A program made the translations under genes and the position numbers. A DNA stretch of 19,497 bases from CAZOAR01 sp964577985 (GTDB taxonomy: Bacteria; Gemmatimonadota; CAZMKB01; CAZNLH01), in the NCBI GenBank assembly GCA_964577985.1, contig CAZOAR010000045.1, positions 1 to 19,497 of the forward strand. The letters run 5' to 3'. Shown here piece after piece: positions 15,138-19,497 of this stretch (position 1 is its first letter; each line of letters begins with the position of its first letter). The notes under the pieces were generated by a model. The model was given only the letters and a program-made list of their open reading frames with translations. It was not told where the DNA came from and did no database searches.

Positions 15138-15660
15138 CGCGCTGGGATCGTTCTCACTCCTGGTCGACGCCGGCTTTGCAGCCCACGGGCCGCCATCCGG
15201 CACCGAGGGCGGGGAATTCCTCTCCCTGATGCAGGATGATGGTGAATACGTCAGCGCGATCGAGAGGCTTTTCCTCACCAGTGCGGGAAGCGCCTGGCAG
15301 AATATCCCCGACGAGGTAATCCTCCACCTCTACAGCTACGAGATCCTCGAGAGGATGCGCGACACGATGAGCGCCGCTGATCCTGCGCGGGAAAAAGTCC
15401 TTGTGCTCCCCTTCTGGCCTGTATGCATGTTCCAGGCGGCCGGTATAGAAGAAAGCGCCGCACGCGAGATGGAGGAGATGTTCGTCACTGTGTCTTCGAC
15501 CTGTTACGCCAGGCGCCCCCGGAGCGTTATCGAAGCGGAAGCGAGAAGGGTGCTCGGTGCACTGCGCTTCGATCCGCGCGACTATGTCGAGTCGGTGGAG
15601 TCGCTCGCATCGCTGGCGGATTGGATCGTCATCGACGCCACGCCTGGAGATGAAGGATAG
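15130..15660 (+). CDS. Unknown 176-residue protein
   Basis: No family is recognised. The ATG at 15130 overlaps the upstream gene by 8 bases and has GAGAGGG about 8 bases ahead. The product is acidic and looks mainly helical. Recognisable runs include EVILHLYSYEILERMRD and SAAREMEEMFV, with a hydrophobic strand LVLPFWPVCMF in the middle and WIVIDAT at the C-terminus. There is no signal peptide, transmembrane segment or metal-binding cysteine cluster. Its tight position between the kinase-like and Nudix genes indicates cotranslation and a role in the same pathway, perhaps as a partner of the kinase fusion; that is inference only. Confidence 0.75.
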   Translation: MSDALGSFSLLVDAGFAAHGPPSGTEGGEFLSLMQDDGEYVSAIERLFLTSAGSAWQNIPDEVILHLYSYEILERMRDTMSAADPAREKVLVLPFWPVCMFQAAGIEESAAREMEEMFVTVSSTCYARRPRSVIEAEARRVLGALRFDPRDYVESVESLASLADWIVIDATPGDEG

Positions 15661-15666
15661 GCCACG

Positions 15667-16200
15667 GTGGACAATCCAGCGTCCGGAAGGATTCGTGACA
15701 TGCAGGATGAAGAGGAAAGGAACAGCATGAGAGGAGGAGATCGACTCCATCCACCCGAGATCCGCCCACGGGATGGTCTATTGCCGACCCACGCCACCGC
15801 CGGAGCGTTCATGGTCCGGGGCGGAAGGCTGCTGCTCGAGAAACGACCCGATGACGCACGAGTCTACAGGGGGATGTGGGACACCCCGGGAGGGCATATC
15901 GAAGGGAAAGAGACGCCCGAAGCGGCCCTGGTGCGCGAGATGAAGGAGGAGCTCTCCATCCAGGTCTCACGATTTTTCCTCGGGATGGCGGTGGACGACC
16001 TGGAGCCTGCTTCCGGTATCTTCTACCGGCACTTCATCTATATAGTAACATCATGGGAGGGAGAGGTCGTCTCCCGTGAGGGGCGTGTCATTCGCTGGCA
16101 CCTGCTCGAAGAGGTCCCGGGGCTCCCCTCGCTCAATCCCCTGGTCGCGCACGCTCTCGGCTGCTTCCGGGACAGGGGATGGCTGGCGGCGCAGGGATAA
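15667..16200 (+). CDS. Nudix (MutT-like) hydrolase
   Basis: The 177-residue product, counted from GTG 15667, carries a Nudix box at GGHIEGKETPEAALVREMKE and the following ELSI. It fits GX5EX7REUXEEXGU except that the last Gly is Ser. Nudix enzymes hydrolyse nucleoside diphosphates linked to another moiety. This one could act on an NDP-sugar or NDP-cyclitol, or on a damaged nucleotide. Start choice is uncertain. GTG 15667 follows the upstream stop by 6 bases, with AAGGA 9 bases ahead. ATG 15727 has AGGAAAGGAA immediately upstream and would remove a 20-residue charged extension while keeping the whole domain; it is at least as good. It is the last gene of the operon and converges on a minus-strand Nudix gene. 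Confidence 0.9.
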   Translation: MDNPASGRIRDMQDEEERNSMRGGDRLHPPEIRPRDGLLPTHATAGAFMVRGGRLLLEKRPDDARVYRGMWDTPGGHIEGKETPEAALVREMKEELSIQVSRFFLGMAVDDLEPASGIFYRHFIYIVTSWEGEVVSREGRVIRWHLLEEVPGLPSLNPLVAHALGCFRDRGWLAAQG

Positions 16201-16252
16201 AGGGGTAGTGGCCCACCGTTCGTGCGCTCCTCGCCGGGCGGCTCACGCCCTG

Positions 16253-16276
16253 CTCCGACGATTTCACTCGTCGGAG
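16253..16276. terminator. Hairpin between convergent operons, possible bidirectional terminator
   Basis: CTCCGACGA (16253-16261) pairs perfectly with TCGTCGGAG (16268-16276), a 9-bp stem around the loop TTTCAC. The loop contains the stop codon of the minus-strand Nudix gene. No T-run follows on either strand, so it is not a canonical intrinsic terminator. Its position between two converging operons suggests a bidirectional stop or 3'-end stabiliser. A weaker hairpin, GGGCG/CGCCC, lies just upstream at 16236-16250. Confidence 0.5.
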
Positions 16277-16836
16277 GCGAACAGGTAGAGGAGCGGCGTT
16301 ATCGAAAGGCCGTCAACAATCTTTTCATCGAGAATCATCCTCCTTACCTCATCACGCGGGAACCACCTGGTCTCGAGCACTTCGTTCCGATCGAACGGCT
16401 CGCTCCCGGAAGTAATTCCTTCCGCAAGGTAAAGGTGGAATTCCTGATTTCCACAGCCGTAAGATGGAAAGTAGCTGTGTATCCTGGTGATTCTTTCGGC
16501 ACGGTATCCAGTCTCCTCGACGAGCTCGCGCTCGGCTGCCACCGCCGGGTCTTCGCCCCTCTCGACACCACCTGATGGTATGGCCCAGACGAATTGATCG
16601 ATGATGAATCGATACTGGCGTATCAGGAGAATCTCGTCGGACCGCCTCGCCACGATGCCAACCGCTGACCTGACAAAATCCAGACTGTGATAAGTGGTGC
16701 GCCGTCCATCCGGCATCCGGACATTACTCTTCAACACCCGAAACCATGGATTCTCGGCGATCACACGCTGATCTATGACCTGCCAGTTCTTCTCTTCAGG
16801 CACGCCCGCCGGGGAATGCCTCCTGCCGGTCTTCAC
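16264..16836 (-). CDS. Nudix hydrolase, ADP-sugar pyrophosphatase type
   Basis: This 190-residue product resembles ADP-ribose/ADP-sugar diphosphatases, which split NDP-sugars into NMP and a sugar phosphate. It carries a canonical Nudix box beginning GGVERGEDPAVAAEREL and ending VEETGY. Family context is visible in FRVLKSNVRMPDG, LLIRQYRF and the Pro-Ser before the box (WAIPSGG). The downstream SYFPSYGCGNQEFHLYLA region resembles the family's P-G-...-E segment. The GTG start overlaps the stop of the upstream fusion gene by 4 bases (GTGA), so the two are co-translated. In this setting it may recycle or proofread an NDP-sugar or NDP-cyclitol intermediate; ordinary NADH or ADP-ribose turnover is the alternative. 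Confidence 0.92.
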   Translation of the reverse strand: MKTGRRHSPAGVPEEKNWQVIDQRVIAENPWFRVLKSNVRMPDGRRTTYHSLDFVRSAVGIVARRSDEILLIRQYRFIIDQFVWAIPSGGVERGEDPAVAAERELVEETGYRAERITRIHSYFPSYGCGNQEFHLYLAEGITSGSEPFDRNEVLETRWFPRDEVRRMILDEKIVDGLSITPLLYLFASDE

Positions 16837-19040
16837 TTTTCCATCGCCTTTCGAGTGGGCTCGGCGACGTCGCTCTCTTTCGAAGCCGATCGCTGCCAGT
16901 CAACCACCGCGCCGATCGAGGCATCCAACTCGGCATCCGTAACCTCGTCAACAATCTCCACCGAGCATATGTCCGTCGGGAGCACATACCGAAGCTTCCC
17001 TGCTCGTATGAGCCTGACCTCGCCGATATGTTTGCGGGCCGCCGCAAGATAATGTCCCGGCACTCGTGGCGGCATATTGTAGCGCGAAAGGAGTCTCAGA
17101 ATCCGTTCCGCAGATTGAATACTGCATATCCTGCGTGCCCGCGCCAGCATGGTCGCGACCGCTATACCGAACGCGACGGACTCGCCATGTTTTATCCCGG
17201 AGTAGGCGTACTCGGTCTCCAGGGGATGTCCGAACGTGTGACCCAGATTGAGAGCGCGCCTCAGGTCCACCTCGTATGGGTCGGGCTCGAGCAGCGCTAT
17301 CTTCCGTGCCACGGCGCGCCGGACGACGGTGTGGAGAACCCCGGGGTCGCGGCTGTTTCTTATGTTGTCCACCTCCCGTTCGAGAATCTCGAAGAGTGCC
17401 CGGTCGCCTGTGATAGCGACCTTTATCGCCTCGACCGCGCCCGCATCGATGTCTCTGTCTTCCAGAGTAGCCAGGAGACATGGATCAACCAGGACGGCAC
17501 GTGGATGATGAAAGGCGCCAATAAAGTTCTTTGCCCAGGGACTGTTCAGGGCGACCTTGCCCCCGGTAGCGGCATCGTGCTGAGCCAGAAATGTGGTTGG
17601 CACGTTGACGTAGCTTACTCCCCGCATGTATGTGGCGGCGACAAACCCACCCACGTCCGTTACCAGCCCGCCACCAACGTTGACCAGCACGGCACGCCGG
17701 TCGAATTCCAGCTCATGAAGTGTCCTGATGAGCCGCTCGTACATCTCAAGCGATTTTGACGCCTCGCCCCCCTCGAACTCCGCGAGCCCGCAATCCAGGC
17801 CGGCCCCGCGCATCCTCCTGACAAGGTCTTTCGCGTAGAGCTCGCCTACCCTTTCATCCGTGAGGACCACGATGCGGGAATCGGGAAAGAGTGATCTCAG
17901 ACGCTCCGTCAGGTCTTCGAACAAGCCAGGCTCTATCGTGACGTCATACGCATGGCGCTTGGACAACGATACATGGAGGCCGGCAGCGGCTGAGCGGCCT
18001 TCATCTTCTGTCCGGGAGGCTGCCATCCTGACTTCCTCCCTGTAGTAATCCACCAGACTGCGGATACTCTCCTCGAGGGAGAAACCGGCACTGAAACCGG
18101 TGGCGCGCAGTTTTTTCACCGAGGCATAGTGGCGCTTGATGTCGTACGCCCTGCCGGGCAGTCTGCGGATGCTGACCTTGTCTTCTATGTCGGCAGTGCG
18201 AAGTATCAAGGAAAGGAGTTCTCTCATGGGAGTCTCCAGCCCGACCGCTACATTGTAGGTTTCTCCCGCGCGGCCCTTATCGGCGAGAGTATGGAGTGCC
18301 CTGGCAACATCCCGCACGTCTATGAAATCACGTGAAGTCGTGAGCCGGCTGACCTCCATGATAGGCGTCTTCTCCCCTTCAGAGATGGCCACCGCCTGGG
18401 CGACCACCCATGGACAGAAATGCCGCTCGTCCTGACCCGGTCCCACTACATTGAATATCCTGGCATGGACCGCTGGAATCTCGTAACGCTCGCAGAGAAT
18501 CGATGATACATGCTCGGATGCAAGTTTGCTGACGGAGTAGAGATCAACAGGTGCGCAGGCATGCGACTCATTGAGAGGGAGCATCCCCTCGCCGGGCTCT
18601 CCATAGACGCCGCCGCTCGATCCGAATACTACCAGTGGCGTCGGCACGCCCGAACCCGTGACTGCCTCTATGAGCGCGGAAGTGGCCTCCACGTTCGTGC
18701 GGAACAGCCTGGCAGGGGAATCGTCGCGAGGCGCCTCGGCAAGGTGTACTATATGGGAAGGCTGAAAGAGTCTGATGGCTTCAGTCAGTGCAGGAATGTC
18801 CAGTATGCCTGCCGGCGCGTACCTGTATCTATGCGTGTCCATCGCGGCCAGCAGCGATTCGGGTACCGGCGCGGGGACCGATCTGTCGCCCCATGTCGCG
18901 GCATGGCCGAAGTGTGGCGTATCAACCGGCAATTCGTCTACGCAGCGCACCAGTGCATCCGACTCCGCTTCGAGCCAGTGAGCCGCCAGATACCTGCCCA
19001 CGAAACCCAGACCGCCTGTTATCAGAACTCGATTGCTCAT
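16833..19040 (-). CDS. Fusion: SDR sugar-nucleotide epimerase/reductase + DHQ-synthase-like sugar-phosphate cyclase
   Basis: The predicted product has 735 residues from ATG 19040, where MSNRVLITGG is preceded by GGAG-N9; an upstream ATG at 19157 would give 774. The N-terminal half is an extended SDR with NAD loop GGLGFVG (9-15) and catalytic Y168-x3-K172. Its GPGQ...RDFIDVRDVARA pattern resembles GDP-4-keto-6-deoxymannose reductases and NDP-sugar epimerases. From about residue 355 it is a sugar-phosphate cyclase of the 3-dehydroquinate synthase superfamily. GGGLVTDVGGF includes D462, and GGK carries K495. The zinc ligands are E537 (EAIK), H601 and H605 region (GHTFGH), and H618 (KHGE). The C-terminal DKK of DHQ synthase appears as V-R-L, which argues against a plain shikimate enzyme. 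Other cyclases of this superfamily make 2-deoxy-scyllo-inosose or valiolones. An internal in-frame start with a strong ribosome-binding site lies at the domain border. Confidence 0.9.
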   Translation of the reverse strand: MSNRVLITGGLGFVGRYLAAHWLEAESDALVRCVDELPVDTPHFGHAATWGDRSVPAPVPESLLAAMDTHRYRYAPAGILDIPALTEAIRLFQPSHIVHLAEAPRDDSPARLFRTNVEATSALIEAVTGSGVPTPLVVFGSSGGVYGEPGEGMLPLNESHACAPVDLYSVSKLASEHVSSILCERYEIPAVHARIFNVVGPGQDERHFCPWVVAQAVAISEGEKTPIMEVSRLTTSRDFIDVRDVARALHTLADKGRAGETYNVAVGLETPMRELLSLILRTADIEDKVSIRRLPGRAYDIKRHYASVKKLRATGFSAGFSLEESIRSLVDYYREEVRMAASRTEDEGRSAAAGLHVSLSKRHAYDVTIEPGLFEDLTERLRSLFPDSRIVVLTDERVGELYAKDLVRRMRGAGLDCGLAEFEGGEASKSLEMYERLIRTLHELEFDRRAVLVNVGGGLVTDVGGFVAATYMRGVSYVNVPTTFLAQHDAATGGKVALNSPWAKNFIGAFHHPRAVLVDPCLLATLEDRDIDAGAVEAIKVAITGDRALFEILEREVDNIRNSRDPGVLHTVVRRAVARKIALLEPDPYEVDLRRALNLGHTFGHPLETEYAYSGIKHGESVAFGIAVATMLARARRICSIQSAERILRLLSRYNMPPRVPGHYLAAARKHIGEVRLIRAGKLRYVLPTDICSVEIVDEVTDAELDASIGAVVDWQRSASKESDVAEPTRKAMEK
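18024..18041 (-). promoter_or_regulatory. Internal ribosome-binding site and ATG at the SDR/cyclase border
   Basis: On the minus strand AGGGAGG (18041-18035) precedes an in-frame ATG (18026-18024, Met339 of the fusion) by 8 bases. Initiation here would yield a free cyclase of 397 residues beginning MAASRTEDEGRS. Its fold would start about 15 residues later, which is close to a normal DHQ-synthase length. Confidence 0.5.
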
Positions 19041-19161
19041 CGCCTCTTTCTCCGGCGCCTCGCGAATGGCGGCCCCCAGCCTTCGCGACGAGGCAGGCTT
19101 CTTATGATAAGCTCTCCCGTCCGATTTTTCAGACCGAGCATCATCCTTATGCCTCATGCTA

Positions 19162-19191
19162 ATGATATCATAGAAATGATGTAACTGTCAA
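19162..19191 (-). promoter_or_regulatory. Sigma70 promoter for the minus-strand operon
   Basis: Reading the minus strand, TTGACA (19191-19186) is followed after 18 bases by TATCAT (19167-19162). The hexamers are identical to those of the promoter at 5787. The start site would fall near 19155, just inside the longest open frame. This supports the downstream ATG at 19040 as the true start, with a leader of about 115 bases. Confidence 0.65.
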
Positions 19192-19328
19192 GTCGAGGGG
19201 GGTCGGGAGTCTATCCCGAAAATCCGGTTAGATTGCTATAAATCATTGCTGGCGCTACAGATGACGATCAGGAGGAGCGCGAGAGGTGTGTATGGGAAAT
19301 GTCCACGACGAATCATATTCAGCGTAAT
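19192..19328. other. Intergenic stretch with no supported feature
   Basis: This stretch lies between the minus-strand promoter and the right repeat array. Only an 11-codon frame (ATG 19290 after AGAGG) is visible, which is too short to support. No tRNA, terminator or conserved motif was recognised. Confidence 0.5.
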
Positions 19329-19400
19329 AAGTCAAATAATGACGCTTTCGATGTCATTCCAGCCTCACATGTCATCCCTGCTTTCGATGTCATTCCCGCT
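19329..19400 (-). repeat. Inverted copy of the 18-bp tandem array
   Basis: On the minus strand, 18-base units start at 19400, 19382, 19364 and, degenerately, 19346. They read AGCGGGAATGACATCGAA, AGCAGGGATGACATGTGA and GGCTGGAATGACATCGAA, then a decayed unit. Their spacing and consensus match the array at 145-288. These copies are fewer but better conserved. Confidence 0.8.
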
Positions 19401-19473
19401 TGTCGGGAATCAAATCGCACAATAAGGCAGATTCCGGACGATCCGGAATGACACGTAAGAGTGGGGAAACGCC
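19386..19473 (-). repeat. Right arm of long inverted repeat
   Basis: Eighty-eight bases match the reverse complement of 71-159. The two hairpins are perfect here: ATTCCCGcttgtCGGGAAT at 19392-19410 and ATTCCGGacgatCCGGAAT at 19431-19449, each with a 7-bp stem and 5-base loop. The match ends at about 19473, where the flanking sequences of the two arms diverge. Confidence 0.85.
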
Positions 19474-19491
19474 AGGAGGGGGGGCTCCTGG
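19472..19491. repeat. Short hairpin with a G-only loop at window edge
   Basis: CCAGGAG (19472-19478) pairs with CTCCTGG (19485-19491) around six G residues. It abuts the end of the inverted-repeat match. It is a structural observation only. Confidence 0.45.
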
Positions 19492-19497
19492 ACGGAC

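Noticed and set aside
16833..18026. Ordinary shikimate-pathway aroB
   Set aside because: Not fully excluded, but the fusion to an SDR, the loss of the DKK motif, the absence of other aro genes and the surrounding sugar genes make it the less likely reading.
19290..19325. 11-codon ORF after AGAGG
   Set aside because: It is too short and has no promoter, conserved feature or neighbouring gene to support it.
71..19473. Terminal inverted repeats of a transposon or linear replicon
   Set aside because: No transposase, telomere-type protein or replication gene is present, and a housekeeping tex gene lies inside. A dispersed repeat that broke the assembly is simpler.

Overview
This window is a compact, moderately GC-rich stretch of bacterial DNA with 4-base gene overlaps, ATG/GTG/TTG starts and sigma70-type promoters. 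No transposase, phage gene, tRNA, rRNA or CRISPR array was seen. The only housekeeping-type gene is tex. The phylum cannot be read from the sequence; an uncultured environmental bacterium is plausible. Both ends fall in the same dispersed repeat, in inverted orientation, so the window is probably a contig broken at repeats.

Layout. 1-407: repeats, then a promoter and leader for tex. 408-5790 (+): tex, a GT4-type glycosyltransferase, and a fusion of an IolE/IolI-like TIM barrel to a Gfo/Idh/MocA dehydrogenase. 5787-16200 (+): a strong promoter, then an uninterrupted operon of a possible 37-codon small ORF, cupin, sugar-1-phosphate nucleotidyltransferase, ROK kinase, DegT-type aminotransferase, GH4-like NAD enzyme, radical SAM protein with a SPASM-like tail, a second TIM barrel, an unknown protein, the same unknown domain fused to a thymidylate-kinase-like domain, another unknown, and a Nudix hydrolase. 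16264-19191 (-): a convergent operon from its own promoter, encoding an epimerase/reductase (SDR) fused to a 3-dehydroquinate-synthase-like sugar-phosphate cyclase, then a second Nudix hydrolase. 19192-19497: a plain stretch, then the inverted repeat.

How the genes may work together (inference). A sugar-phosphate cyclase, two inosose-type TIM barrels, an inositol-dehydrogenase-like enzyme, a PLP sugar aminotransferase, an SPASM-type radical SAM enzyme, a ROK kinase, a nucleotidyltransferase and a glycosyltransferase are together the toolkit expected for making, aminating, phosphorylating, NDP-activating and transferring a cyclitol or amino-cyclitol. The logic resembles validamycin, acarbose and 2-deoxystreptamine pathways, but with unusual fusions and altered active-site residues. 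No transporter, resistance gene or regulator is present, so a cell-surface glycan or glycolipid headgroup is as likely as a secreted antibiotic. The product is unknown.
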